Of a stretch of 64,000 nucleotides of DNA, positions 48,118 through 59,879 are shown piece by piece (position 1 is the first letter of the stretch; each line of letters starts with the position of its first letter). The notes beneath the pieces are model-generated. The model saw only the letters and a program-made list of their open reading frames with translations. It did not search any database and was not told the DNA's origin. The position numbers and the translations under genes were made by a program. Source of the DNA: Welwitschia mirabilis (taxonomy: Eukaryota > Gnetophyta > Gnetopsida > Welwitschiales); assembly GCA_051453625.1 (NCBI GenBank), contig JBOZIK010000001.1, positions 171,949,735-172,013,734 on the forward strand, given 5' to 3'.

Positions 48118-49393
48118 TATTGTAATATCAAATTGTATGTATCTGATGGGGTATTTTAACTACTTTTGTAAGACATTTAGATAAGTTTAAGTGGAGTTTT
48201 AACAATTATGAAGAACTAATGGAATGATCATGAAAATGTACAATTCTTAACATATTTGAAGGCATTTTAGGCAAATTTTGATGCTTATCATTGTGAGAAG
48301 GATTCTAATGATTTGTGAGGCTCATTGTCCTTAACCAAAGAAATCAAGAGGATGCCATTCATATTATCATCTAGACAACAATCATTAGATGATCATACAT
48401 TTGGAGCTAATAGGGATGCTAACATGGAATGGGACTAAAAACTAAAGAGTAATCTTTATTATGTGGTGTTATTCCCATAATTATTCAAATGATAATCAAG
48501 ATTATACTTACGTTATATGATGATGAATATAATTTATTGTCTTTGTAAAGGAGTCATACATCCCATTTAGATTATTAGGGTTTCATTTCCAACTTCCAAG
48601 TCTTATTTAATCTTCCATACAGAACTATAAATACCTCCTTGTCCTTACTTCTAAAACCATTTTTTATATTTGAAAATATTGTAATGTAAGATTGAATGAC
48701 AAGAGGTCTATCTTAACTATAGAAAGAAGTCTTTCTTGGTATTGGATTATGTATCCTCCATTAAAATGATGCTACTTTGTAAGTAAATGCTTTTTTTGAG
48801 ATTAATGAAATAGTTGCTTTATTTTTATTATGTACATCTCTCTTATGGTTTATGTTGATTATGATTTTGTGATAGTTTCATACTTTCATAGTTGACCTAG
48901 ATTATAAGGGCAATCTTTGATACGTTGATATTGTTAGTTTAAGTACTTGCATTTAATTTCATCATACATTTTCATGGTTATAATAGTTGCATTTATCTAT
49001 ATTCTATTCAATGTTCCTTATAAATTATGTTGGTTAGGTTTAAGTAATAATTATTTCTAATTAATCTAAGTTATACGAGCCAACCTTGATGATAAAAATA
49101 TTGGTATTAGAATATATTCATTACCTAGAGTTATTTCATTTGCATCTCATTTATCAATATTACATTATCGTTTGTCCTGCATTGTATTTCTGTATTGTTT
49201 ATTATTTTCTTTTACTTAATAGAAAAAGACTAAAAGTACTTTGCCAAATTAATTCTCTAACTTCAAGTCTAGGACCTTTGATAATTATATCAGGTTAATT
49301 GCCAACTATACTAGTGTGTGTTTTACATAAGCATTTGTGATTGACAGGGATTTTCTTAAAGACTTAAGAAACCCACCAATGCACACTGCAACA
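48118..49393 (+). repeat. 5' LTR of element D
   Basis: The reverse complement of B's LTR throughout: gtggagttttaacaattatg at about 48200 matches B at about 37480-37500. The start could be 48114 or 48118; the end ctgcaaca is set by the primer site. TATA box at 48625-48635. Length about 1.28 kb, close to B's. Confidence 0.8.
48625..48635 (+). promoter_or_regulatory. LTR TATA box, element D
   Basis: ctataaatacc, identical to that in both LTRs of B. Confidence 0.65.
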
Positions 49394-49396
49394 TTT

Positions 49397-49414
49397 TAGT
49401 GCCATTTCTAAGAA
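49397..49414 (+). other. tRNA-Asp primer binding site, element D
   Basis: tagtgccatttctaagaa against tggcgccgttgccgggga: eight differences, seven of them transitions in the C-to-T or G-to-A direction. Confidence 0.75.
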
Positions 49415-50235
49415 AGGCCATAAGGAGATGAATGATTATTATTTTATTAGATAAGTACCTTAGATCTTAATTCAAGTTATTTATTTTAAGTAGCATTGTA
49501 TTTTTTATTTTTGAATTTTCTAGATTTATTTTTGTAATTTTTTTAATAGAGTTAATAAGCCTTATCATCCTCTCTATTATTTAGATGATGTAAATGGATG
49601 ATAGTCTATAGTTAGAGGTTTTATATTTTTATTTTTTGCAATAAGGTTTTCTGTTTTTAGTAGCATAATAAAGTTGATGTCATCCCCTTTATCATCCAAA
49701 TAACTAAATAGATAACTATCACTATTTATTTTTTCTTTTTTTCATAGTTCATTTTTTTCTTTTTTGTAAAAGTATCTATTGGCCATCTTTCATATCTCTA
49801 AACAATTGATAAGATGATAACCATTATGCTTTTTCTGAGTATTAAGGATATAAATAATTTTAGTAAAATGATGAAATATCAAAGGAAACAGAGATTGATA
49901 TTCACCTTATACTTATCTTTCTTACCATATTAATTAAATCTTCATGTTCCATCCTTTTCATCTATTTCTATGAGTAGTGATAAGAGGACCCTTTTAGAAT
50001 TTTTTGCAAAAAGGAGGAGAATATTAAAAATTTTCTAAAGATAATGATAAAAAACCACTTTCAAAAATTTTTATAGAAAGATAGTGGATAATGCAAAATG
50101 ATGTTGAGATTAAAAATTGGACCTCTTTCTATTTTTAACATCCTGATTCCCCCCAACTCCCTTTCCTCCCCTGTGCCCCTATTTTCAAGCTTTATGTAAA
50201 AATGATAATAAAGATTTTTAACATTTTAGGGATTT
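49415..50235 (+). other. Leader of element D
   Basis: Non-coding. It carries the palindrome-family copy atttagatgatg (49579-49590) between a tcatcc and a ggatgat half, and a second worn copy near 49700. Confidence 0.5.
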
Positions 50236-51235
50236 TATCTTAGTTAGAGAAACATCCTACAATCGTTTTAGAAAATCCTAATCATCTTCCATTAATTACT
50301 ATGAAGAAGATCCATCTCCTATGAATTATAATAGAGAAGAAAAGGACACACTTATTGAGTTAATAGAAGAAATGAAGAACATGAAAGAAAATATCAATAA
50401 TAATTTAGAAAATAAAAACAAAAAACTAAAAAATCTAGTTAGGATCTTTTAATGAAAAATGTTATAAAATCAACTATCTTAAGGTTCTTTTGCAACACAA
50501 CATTCTCAAACCTCTCCTACTCTTTCTACTACATCCTATATTAAGAAAAATGAAAAGAACATAGGAATAAGTAGCAATAATTTTTGCTTTAAATTTTAAA
50601 TAAGATTTTGGATTCCAACATCCCATCATTAGGAGATAGTCAAAAGAAGGATAATGATGACTCAACTTAATTTTTCAATAGAAATGACAAGGATGATTAT
50701 TCATCAAATGAAGATATTTAGATACTAGATTATATCCCCATTCAATTACTATTAGAAAATCAAGATGAAATAGAGGAAACTAAAAATTTTTCAATCCATG
50801 ATGAAGATCATGATCACATTTCTCTTTATAATCCTTTTGATGAATATAATAATTTGAAGAATGATGACATGTAACAATGTGATGAAGAAAAGGAGGATAA
50901 GAAAGAAGATAATAAATACATTTTTCTATATGATATCTTTAACCAATTTAATAACTTGAAGAATGAGAACAATACTCAATAGGAGAAGAAAGGCATAGTC
51001 AAAGATAATGATGAGGAAAGTGAAGAAACAATTTGACAAAGTAATGATGAAGACAATAATGAAGAAAAGAAACATAATAAAGGGCTCAAAAAAATTTAGT
51101 TAAACTTAATAAAGGATAGACTTATTCATTTAAATGCAATAAACTAATCTAAAGATTTTACCCATGTTTCTTCATCCATTCCATTTGAGATTTCATGTGA
51201 AAATCTAAATAACATCCTTTCTTCTACTTATACTT
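50236..51235 (+). pseudogene. Acidic, Asn-rich ORF remnant in element D
   Basis: It opens with a Ser/Arg/Tyr stretch and a coiled-coil-like segment (EEKDTLIELIEEMKNMKENI, about 50338), then a very Asp/Glu/Asn/Lys-rich region from 50690 to 51110. A tandem repeat of 102 bp (starting about 50821 and 50923) encodes related phrases NPFDEYNNLKND and DIFNQFNNLKNE. Stops and a shift break it. It stands where gag should begin but has no visible capsid core or zinc knuckle. Family unknown. Confidence 0.45.
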
Positions 51236-51237
51236 GA

Positions 51238-51603
51238 ATGTTACCTTGTGCTCTTGATAATGGTAATATTTATCTATCTTTTCCATTTAAACATTCATGT
51301 AGTTCTCAAAGCCACATCCCTTTTTTTTTCTTTAATAAAACCCATAATTTTAAAGAGTTTATTCCTAATATTTCTCAATCTCTTCTCTTTAAAACTCCAT
51401 GTAATACTCAAAATAATATCCTTCCCTCTCCTACCATCTTCACTTTACCTTATGCCTTTAATGATTACTCTTTTCAAGAGTATGATTTGGGATATCTTGG
51501 AATTCTAAGTTGGGAAAGCCTTACCTCCTTAATTAAAATCCATATCTTGAGTTTAATCTTAGTAAGATTATTATTATTAATAAATGTTTTAAAAAGCCTT
51601 TAA
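51238..51603 (+). CDS. Uninterrupted 121-codon frame, function unknown
   Basis: The longest uninterrupted frame in the window, from MLPCALDNG to LINVLKSL, in the phase of the acidic ORF and separated from it by one stop. It is rich in Ser, Phe, Pro, Leu and Asn with no domain I recognise. The plus strand here is strongly G-poor, which removes TGA and TAG codons and could keep a frame open by chance; the overlapping 86-codon frame at 51248-51508 shows this effect. No signal peptide or clear membrane segment apart from a Leu/Ile-rich end. Confidence 0.25.
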   Translation: MLPCALDNGNIYLSFPFKHSCSSQSHIPFFFFNKTHNFKEFIPNISQSLLFKTPCNTQNNILPSPTIFTLPYAFNDYSFQEYDLGYLGILSWESLTSLIKIHILSLILVRLLLLINVLKSL

Positions 51604-51789
51604 AAATTTCTTGGATCCACTTTTGAGTACTTCCTTGAATGAATTATATAATGAAAATCATAATTTACATTGTTTTAATAAAAGACTAATTTTCAATGAA
51701 ATTACCACTTCTTCATCTCTTATTTAGATTCTAAATTTTGCATTATTAAGGTTTTCTCCTTTTACTCTCTTTACCTCTAATTAATTTTA

Positions 51790-52010
51790 CTAAAAAATGA
51801 TTATACATATTTTATGTTTTATCAATTAGTTTTTATTTGGTTTGGTGCTTATTTTTCCAAAAAAGTACATTATAATGTCTTAGTTAAAATCTCTGATTCA
51901 AACACTAGGAAAATTTAGAAAGTTAATGGATAAAGGTTAAAAATTTATGATTTACCTACTAATTAAACTTTGAACATAATAGAAGAACTTTTCTTGAAAT
52001 ATTCCCTTAT
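51790..52010 (+). pseudogene. C-terminal end of integrase, element D
   Basis: The plus strand reads VLVKISDSNTRKI then KVNG-x-RLKIY (about 51886-51950), the gypsy phrase 'FKVNGQRLK-Y'. The nucleotides from 51898 match the reverse complement of B at about 39745-39925. The element is cut five codons or so after the expected protein end, where C is inserted. Confidence 0.75.
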
Positions 52011-53098
52011 TGTAATGCATATTTATGCAACGTTACGTCCTTAATCGAATCCTATTAATTACAAATATATGCATAAACATAATATACTAATATAGATGAG
52101 AGATAACCTGAATTTTGTAATTCATCAAAGGCCTAGGCTAGAGTAAGAGGGTTGATTTCCACAAGAATACACTTTACATTCTAACTATACAAATAAATTG
52201 AAATGCATAAAAAGTACAATGCAACATACTTATGCAAAGCTAATCTAGGAATTGAAAATAATAATGCACCTAAAGTAAAAATGCACAACCTTAATAAAGG
52301 TTACCTTGATAACCTATATCATTTAAGAAATTATTACTAAATAAGAAGAAATATAAGCTATGAGGGTTAAAAACAAATATGCATAGGAATTTGAAAAGAA
52401 GTATTTTGTATTAAATCTCAAACAACATCTATGTCATAAAGTAGCTGCACCTCAATGGAGGAAGCTCTGTCCAACACCAAAGAAGATGTCTTTTTACAAT
52501 TATAAGGATGGGTCTTTGACCCTTTAATATCCTATCATGAGAATTTTCAATGCAAACAATAACAAGTAGGAGTTAAGGGTAGGACTAATATTTGTTAACA
52601 TAACACACCATAAAATAGATAGAAAGTCATGGATAAAATCCTAATGGCTGCACCAAAAGAAAAAATTTAAAAAGTAACAGAAGTTAGATGAATGTCCAAT
52701 AAGATGTTACAATAGTGTCATCTGGTTGGTCATCTAGATAATATAGGAGATGATTCCACCTTATAAATGATCCATGTCCTTGCCAGATTTGATCACAATT
52801 AGCATTCTTTTTGCATTGATTATTCTGTCATCCATATTGTCATCTAGATGATGAGATGGATGATGTACTTTTATAAATATTCATCCAATGTATCAGCCTC
52901 AATATTTTATAGGAAGTTTATTTTAGAAATGGAAAGTATTAATAATTTCTCTAAATGCTATAAATTATTATGAAGATTGCATGTTTTCATATCTTTCATC
53001 TTAGCTCTCCATTATCATGGAAATTAAGCATTTACCTATCTATTATCTTGCAAAACTACTTATAATACCATATGAAATATGTGTAAGTTGATAACATA
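52011..53098 (-). repeat. 3' LTR of element C
   Basis: It starts tgtaatgcatatttatgc; the partner starts tgtagtgtgtatttatgc at 63159. The end is at about gataaca/ta (53098). The interior beside it reads aagtagagggcta on the minus strand, the polypurine tract. A palindrome-family cluster lies at 52717-52866. Confidence 0.8.
52827..52866. repeat. Palindromic motif: gtcatcc ... tcatctagatga ... ggatgatg
   Basis: A perfect 12-bp palindrome tcatctagatga (52840-52851) is flanked by inverted halves gtcatcc and ggatgatg. Relatives occur in the LTRs and leaders of B, C and D. Confidence 0.7.
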
Positions 53099-53639
53099 GC
53101 CCTCTACTTAGTCTTATCAGTACTTGACAAAACCAGATGGTAAATCATATTTGCAAGTCAATTTATTTAATAGTAAAAACAACTAAGATACTTAAGAAAA
53201 TCATCTCAAATTTTTTTATAAAAATATTCAAGATATAAACTAGATCATGAGAAATCAAAAAAATTGAACATTTCTCTTGGTTGAAGATCAGTTAATTAGT
53301 CATTCGGGTTATTGTCTGGATGATGTAGGGGACATTAGGCTTAAAAAGGATCTTTAAAATCAGAACCTATGACAAAACTTTTATTTATACAATTAATTAG
53401 TAAATGCAATAAGCAAGGCCACCATTAAATAAAATAATAATAAAATAAAAAGTTTTCCCAAGTAAAATTAATCTTCATCATAACATGTGAAAATTGAAGA
53501 TAAACATAAAACATTAGATTAAAAAATCAGTACACCATACTGAAACAAAAATGATATGTTCATATAGTTTCATATAGAATCAGAGAGTTTTAGTATAAAA
53601 AAAATAAATAGAGGGGAAGATACAAAATAAGAAAAAATT
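53099..53639 (-). other. 3' trailer of element C
   Basis: AT-rich, non-coding; one motif copy ttgtctggatga (53312-53323). Confidence 0.5.
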
Positions 53640-54900
53640 CGCTCCCCTCATTAACGCATAATGAAATCAAGCTCCGCAGTTAGCTCAGGTGTAAGAAAAA
53701 AAGAAGGAAAATGCTTAATATCTATGAAGAAATAAAGGTCCAAATCTATAGATATAGATCTGACCATCTCATTGCCTTGAACATGTACAGCCTTAAGAAT
53801 ATCCACTGTCAGACTTTGCTAAATGGAAACAACATGATGACGCATATCAATGATTTAGTCCTTAGAGTGTTAGAATCTCCTCTCAACAAATAGGGCTATC
53901 TATTCTAATGTCTGAATCCTCTAATTAAGTGTCTAAATAACTCTATCTATGAAACCTCTGATGGTTTTAGTGATCTATGCTAAGNNNNNNNNNNTCTCTA
54001 TACTTGGGTTCTCTCTGCATCTCTTGGAACTTGTATGTTCATATCCTATAGATAGTGAGATGAAGTCTGAATATAGGATAATTAATACTCACCTATGGGA
54101 TTTGGTATCTCAAACCTTTTAAAAGGTGTTGAGAGGAGGCATGTAAAATCATGTATTTAAAGATGACGTGCCTTGATCATAGATCTAGTTTCCTCTAAAT
54201 AAATGTGAGAAGATCCATTTGCTTTCCCTATCTAAATGTTGTCACAATCTAAAAATGAGTTATCATAGCATGAATTTCATGAAAATATGGGCTTATGTTA
54301 TAAATTAGACATCTATGCAAAGCTCTATATGTGGGAGCCAGCTGAGTGGTAAGTATCCCGCATGTATCTGTAGTGAGATCTACTAGTATATCCAATATAA
54401 TGCCATATGCTCGCTACTTCTCAGTCCCATCAACTGAGTAACTATGCATACTACCAAACCCACTAACATCTATGATTACTATAATATGAAATGGGATAAT
54501 AACTATCTCATGGTCTCGTATGTATGAAACTATCACATCTTGCAACTGACCACGAGCATTTAGTTGTCTCTCAATATACATGATGCCATAAAATTCCCTT
54601 ATTTCTAAAATGTAATAGGATCCATGTGCATCAGTGATCCACCTAAGCTGGAGATCTGTGAGTCTCTGGTCTACCTCTGATTTAATACATCTCATAGAGT
54701 CCCTAAAATGTCTCTCGACATAGATGCTAGTTATCTGAATGGTTAAGGATCTACTATGTCGAGGTAGTGGATGAACTAACTCTACATGCTCTACTTTAGG
54801 TAGAACTATCGGGACTATTTCCTACTCTATGGCTTTAGCCTTAGCCTTACCTATCTATCTCCATCTATACAGGTCCTACTCAATTGGAAACACATAAAAA
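53640..54900 (-). pseudogene. REFY-type ORF downstream of pol in element C
   Basis: A less AT-rich stretch with a 93-codon open frame (54414-54695). The phrase EIREFYGIMYIERQL (REFY codons within 54588-54602) is followed at about 20 residues by IVSYIRDHEIVIIPFHIIVI, fitting a 'REFYA ... RG--I-I-P--I' pattern. Upstream on the minus strand, VERHFRDSM continues the frame. The tail near 53650 reads ELDFIMR. The gap 53985-53994 and several stops interrupt it. The env position matches A's ORF. Family assignment is tentative. Confidence 0.5.
53985..53994. other. Short assembly gap (10 N)
   Basis: Ten N inside the downstream ORF of element C. The different length suggests a gap placed by a different step than the two 100-N gaps. 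Confidence 0.95.
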
Positions 54901-56472
54901 TTTCATGCGAAAATGAAAAGATATGTTAAAGATGTTGCATGGATGTGTAATAATAACCACTAAAAGACAATAAAAAATATAAAAAATGTTGAAAATATGT
55001 ATTAAGACTTCTTAAAAGTTGTAATGCATCCCATATTACCTAAATATGAGAAGAAAAATGTGAAATATGTGAAAACTTTGAAAAGCTTTATTTTCAGTGG
55101 CTCCCATATAAGGTAAAAATTCAAAGTGCTCCAATGAAAAATTTAATCAGTAGAATCATAGAACACATTAAATTAATCAATTTTTCCTAAAGGATTACTA
55201 TGTTTCTACCTACAGTTTGCGAGAAAATGAGTGTGAAAGATGAAAAATTCAAAATACCTCATAAAACACATAATTGTTCATAACTCCAAAAATATGCAGT
55301 GAAATTTAAATCTGTAAGTCTTAAATTAAAGAGTGAGAAAAATAATCGATTTATGTGAAAAGTACATATCAAAAAGCTTATAAATGCAAGAAAACATTAA
55401 AAAATGAGGAGAGAGAAACATACCTCATTTTTGCAAATTTGATGAAATCTCACAAATCTGGACACAAAATTAGTGGACAAGATCCAAAACACTGGTATAG
55501 CCTAGAAGGGTCATCATATCTTGAAGAAACAAGTGAAAATAATGAAGAAATGAGAAAAAATTAGGAAAAAGAGTTTAAACCATAGTTACATTACATTATC
55601 ATTTGATTACATCATCTAGACAATAGTCCTAGGATGATTCTTAAAAAAAAAAAAAATAGACTGTCATCCTCCCAATGTCGTTTGGATGACTAGGTGGATG
55701 ACATGAAATTAAAAAGTTTTCCAAAAATAAAGATGTCATCTAATAGACTTAGGCTTAAATATAATCATCTAATATTATATTTTATTAGAAAAAATAGAAA
55801 ATAAGAAAGAAAACCATGAAAATCAAGAGAAAAAAAACAAATTCATAAGAAAAGAAAAATAATGCCTAAACAAAATAGACTATCTAGGCTAAAACTTGTT
55901 AATGAAAGTTGAGTGAATATGCCCAAATAAAAAAGGAAAATAAGATAAAGTTTGAAACTCTAAAAGCTACAAGGAAACTCATAAAAATTAAGAAAGAGAA
56001 AAGATGTTCTTTTTAATTCTAATGCTAATTAAAAATGATATGTACATGAATGAACAAGAAGGAAACTACTAAGTGATAAGGTCATATGTAAGAATGAGAA
56101 AATGCATAAATGACTTTGGAATGAAAAACTCAAAAACTAAAGAAACACAAAATGAAAATAGACAAAAGGAATAAATAAAATATTGCTTTACCTATCCTAA
56201 TTACTAACCTAGCAAACTCCCAAGAAAGACATCATAAAGACATTTAAGTAAATATGCATAATAAAATATATAATCTTCATAAAGTTTCACTCAAAAGGGA
56301 AGTGATTATGGTGATATCACAACTCAAGTACTTAGAACAATAAATGTCAAGATCAAAAGTTATTCAAAAATGTACTCACTTGTTTTCATCCCATAAACAC
56401 ACATGAATCCTTAAAAGTAAAATAACCAAGTGGAAATACTAAGAGTTTAGGAAACAAGAAATGACTTTGATG
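54901..56472 (-). other. Non-coding stretch between downstream ORF and post-pol block, element C
   Basis: A-rich on the plus strand. A 69-codon plus frame (55355-55564) opposes the element and is probably chance. The palindrome family is represented by tcatctagacaa (55612-55623) and the hairpin at 55663-55702. Confidence 0.5.
55663..55702. repeat. Imperfect hairpin of the TCATCTAGATGA family
   Basis: gtcatcc (55663) and ggatgac (55696-55702) are perfect inverted arms around gtcgtttggatgac (55677-55690), itself nearly self-complementary. A run of A precedes it. Confidence 0.65.
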
Positions 56473-56680
56473 ACATCAGAAACATCACTAATCCCATAGC
56501 TTCAAAGTTTATTATAAGTTTTTCCATGATGAGGGGAGTGCAACTACTATCAAAGTAGCAAGGACCCATAAAGCATGATCAACTAACCTCCTAGTGGAGT
56601 TTCCATAGCTACTAATGGTGCTAAAGGTTTCTCTTGGAAACATTTATCCCAGTGTGGTAGAACATCATGGTGATCATGTA
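56473..56680 (-). promoter_or_regulatory. Conserved post-pol block, element C copy
   Basis: Plus-strand aaggacccataaagcatg, cctcctagtggagtttcc and tatcccagtgtggtagaaca align with B and A in the same place relative to integrase. A gaggggagtgcaact phrase (minus: agttgcactcccctc) is also shared with B. Confidence 0.55.
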
Positions 56681-57059
56681 TTTTCCTTCAAGCACAAAAT
56701 ACAATATCTTATGATCATTATTTCTTTTTTTTTTTTGTCCCTTTTTTTAAAGGAAAAATTCCCACATGATCATGCACTCAAAAAGACAAAGGTGAATAAA
56801 TGAGATAAAAGATAGAAAAGAATACTCTTAAACAACCAAAGATCTTAACACCATTGAAAAAAAGCACAATAACAAAGGAATCTTATTTCAAGTGAAGTCA
56901 ATAAACATGGAAATGTATTAAGATTAGGTGAATCCAATCTTACTATTGTAAAAGACCCAAGTATGAATACTAGTCATGAAACTTCATAAAGAAATATATA
57001 AGTCAAGTTTAAAAGATGATCAAATTACATCATAATATCTACCAAAGAGATAATCTAAG

Positions 57060-58290
57060 AAAGAACTCAAACAATAATAAGGAGGAAGTTCTTTTCATTA
57101 AGAAAAACCTCTAAAATAAGTGCTTCTACCATATTCATGGTTACATCTAAAAATCCTTTGTATAATTTTAACCATTATCCATTAATCTTTTGAATCTCTC
57201 TAGTCTCTAAATCTAAAATCTCAATAGAGATATTAGACTGTATTTTCTCTACATGTAAGCACCAAACCATTTATGGATTAACTTGTTATTCAAAAGATGT
57301 ACTCAAGTGTTTTATAACAGAACAATTTAACCTGGTCAAACTTTTTATGAAATATCATTTTATTATGTTTGAACTTAGCATGGGATTTATGGATGAATTA
57401 ATAATGTATAGCATGAGTTTATTTTTCATTAAGATGATATAATTTGATTAATCTATATTTAATATTTTCATGAAGATTCACAAGATTAAGTTGATGGAAT
57501 AATGATAAAAATTATAGCATACATCAATAGGTAAAACACATACTTTATTATACACAAGTTCATAAGGTAAAAAACCAAAAGTACCCTAAGTAGTATGGTA
57601 AGCCCAAAGAACATCATTAAGAAGCCTAAGATTTCTTATTAATAGAGACAATTTTTTGCAACATTTTTTTAATTTCTCTGCTAGCACTTTTAGCCTATCC
57701 ATTCATTTGAGGATGATAAGCACAAGTAATTCTATGTTCTATATCAATGAACAAAATAAGTTTTCTAAAAATTTGATTAATAAAATGAGTTTCCTAACCA
57801 ATAATGATAATTTTATGAAAACTAAATCTTTAAAAATATAAGTTCTTAAAAAATGGCACATAGTTTGGACATCATTCATAGAAGTAGAATTGGCTTTAAC
57901 TCATTTAGCCACATAATCTACAACCACTAAAATGTAATGTTTATTAGAAGAAGGTGGATGAATAAGGCCTATAAAATTAATACCCTAATAATTAAAAGGT
58001 TTACAATCAAGAATAGATTTAAAGGGAATTTCTTGAAGACAAACAAAGCTACCATAATGCTTATAAGGATTACACCTTCTAGTAAAATCAAAGGAATCCC
58101 ATAAAAGAGTAGGATAATCAAAACTAGAATGGAGAATTTTCATAGTTGTTTTATGTTTATTAAAGTATCCTCTACAAACACCACTATAAAAAATATGAAG
58201 TATTTCAAACATTTCCCAATTAGACATACATTTTCTCATAATTTAGTCTTTACACTTATGGTACAAATGTGGCTCTGTCCACTCATAGTT
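57060..58290 (-). pseudogene. Integrase remnant, element C
   Basis: An 84-codon open frame (57985-58239) holds the N-terminal zinc-binding region: HIFYSGVCRGYFNKHKTTMK, then LHSSFDYPTLLWDSFDFTRR leading to C-x2-Y where C-x2-C is expected, and IPFKSILDCKPFNY before the core. The core follows in GINFIGLIHPPSSNKHYILV near 57940. A THPQMNG-like phrase CAYHPQMNG and REIKKMLQKIVSINKKS near 57650 match the standard helix. The C-terminal part reaches about 57150. Confidence 0.85.
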
Positions 58291-58429
58291 ACATATTCTA
58301 TTAAGAAAATATTTTCATTGATTGTAGATCCAATGTTGTAGTGTTTTCATAGTCATAAGGTAGTTAACAATGTCTACATACCAAGGAGAAGGATGAGTAG
58401 AAGATACAATAAAAAGTTGCTCATCTAGA

Positions 58430-58890
58430 AAAGCATCATTAATAATGGAATCATTAGGAGGAGAAGAAAGAGGAGAAAAATGATACAGCAATAGAATTAT
58501 GCTTTCCTGTTTTATCTATGATGGTCAAATTAAACTCTTGCATCAAGAGGATCCATCTAATCAAATGAGTACTAGAGTCTTTTTTTATCATGAGGTAATG
58601 AATAGTAGCATGGTCAATGTAAACATTTATATAAAAGTCTAAAAGATAATATTTAAAAGAATCAAGGAAAAAGATGATGGTTAGAATTTCTTTCTCTATA
58701 GTGGTATAATTCATTTGAGCTCTAGACAGAGATTTGCTATGATAAGATATAACTTTAAAATTATTTCTATATTTCCAATAAAGTACCTCATACATAAAAA
58801 AATTACTTGTATCACACATTAGTTCAAAGTCTTTATTCTAATTGGGTTCCATTACTATAGGAGCATAAGAAAGTTTACATTTAAGCCTAT
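58430..58890 (-). pseudogene. RNase H, element C (121-codon open frame)
   Basis: 58454-58819 is uninterrupted. It begins CDTSNFFMYEVLYWKYRNNF, where the Asp at position 3 is the first catalytic residue of the gypsy 'CDASD' motif, and continues FKVISYHSKSLSRAQMNYTT, EKEILTIIFFLDSFKYYLL and a IDHATIHYLMIKKDSSTHLI segment with the 'TDH' Asp, ending in LMQEFNLTIIDKTGKHN. Length and order match a whole RNase H. It is the best preserved domain here, though it sits in a dead polyprotein. Confidence 0.9.
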
Positions 58891-58979
58891 CAAAATTAAG
58901 CTAACAAAATTTATTACATTCAAATTTGGCTCCTTTATCTAGTAAGAAGTGAAGGGGTTTATATATATTAGTATAATCA

Positions 58980-59720
58980 TGAATAAACTAATGGTAAAAA
59001 AAACCATAATGATCAAGAAAAGATTTAACCTATTTAAAATTTATAGGGGGGATTTAGGTTTTGAATAATAACAACTTTTGAAGCCTCCATTGTAATCCCT
59101 TCTCTTGAGATATGGTGATCTAAAATAATTTCATTTTTAACAAGAAATAAACTCTTTCCCCATCTCAAATGTAGACCATTATAAATGAAACGGTGAAGGA
59201 CTTTTTCTAATTATTCTAAAATTTGTTCAAAAGTTTTAGCATAAATAGAGAAATCATCTATAAAAATATCAATAGAATCCTCAAGTGTATCCAAAAAAAT
59301 CCATCATAGCATGCTAAAAAGTATCAGAGTATTACAAAGTCCTAAAGGCATGCATCAAAAAGTGAAAGTATCAAAAGAAGAAGTAAAATTAGTTTTGGCT
59401 TGGTTCTCACTAGTAATACAAACATGGTTGTAACCATTATAACTATTAAGAAATCAATAAAATCATGTCCCTGAATCCTATCAAGTATCTAACGAAGAAA
59501 AGGTAAGGATAATAGTCTTTTTTGATTACTTTATTTAGTTTTTGAAAGTCTATGCACATCCTCCATTTCTAACCTTTTTTAGACACTATCATTAATGGGC
59601 TAAACCATTCACTATCAGCTATAGCATAAATCATTTTAGCATCCATTAACCTATGATTTCATCTTTAATAACTTGTTTAAGGGCTAGATTACGTTTATGT
59701 TGGGGTTGCTTCATGGGTTT
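58980..59720 (-). pseudogene. Reverse transcriptase remnant, element C
   Basis: The fingers region has KWRMCIDFQKLNK near 59545 after a WFSPLMIVSKK phrase. The catalytic loop reads IDIFIDDFSIYAKTFEQ, so the usual FMDD is FIDD (59253-59264) with both aspartates intact. The Met-to-Ile change is one base (G-to-A). LHLRWGKSLFLV near 59160 follows. Stops and shifts interrupt the frame upstream. Confidence 0.85.
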
Positions 59721-59879
59721 TGCATTTTCTTTAAGGTAGATTTTATGTTGGATAATTGACATAAGAATGGTTGTCAAATCATTATGGAACCAAGTAAACA
59801 CATTTATCTTAGATTGTAAAAGAGAGACTATACTTGACTTTTGTTAAGGATTAAGGTTTTTATTGATGATTAAAGATTT

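Larger units (their letters stand above)
48118..52010 (+). mobile_element. Element D: internally deleted relative of B, cut by element C
   Basis: A plus-strand element whose LTR is a diverged, inverted copy of B's. It has LTR, tRNA-Asp primer site, leader, an acidic frame and then only the C-terminal end of integrase. Protease, RT and RNase H are absent. C's left LTR begins at 52011, just after the integrase end, so D should continue beyond the window. Confidence 0.8.

Noticed and set aside
50236-51110. Calcium-binding or nuclear acidic host protein
   Set aside because: The Asp/Glu runs are low complexity, broken by stops, and lie between an LTR primer site and an integrase end, so an element origin is simpler.
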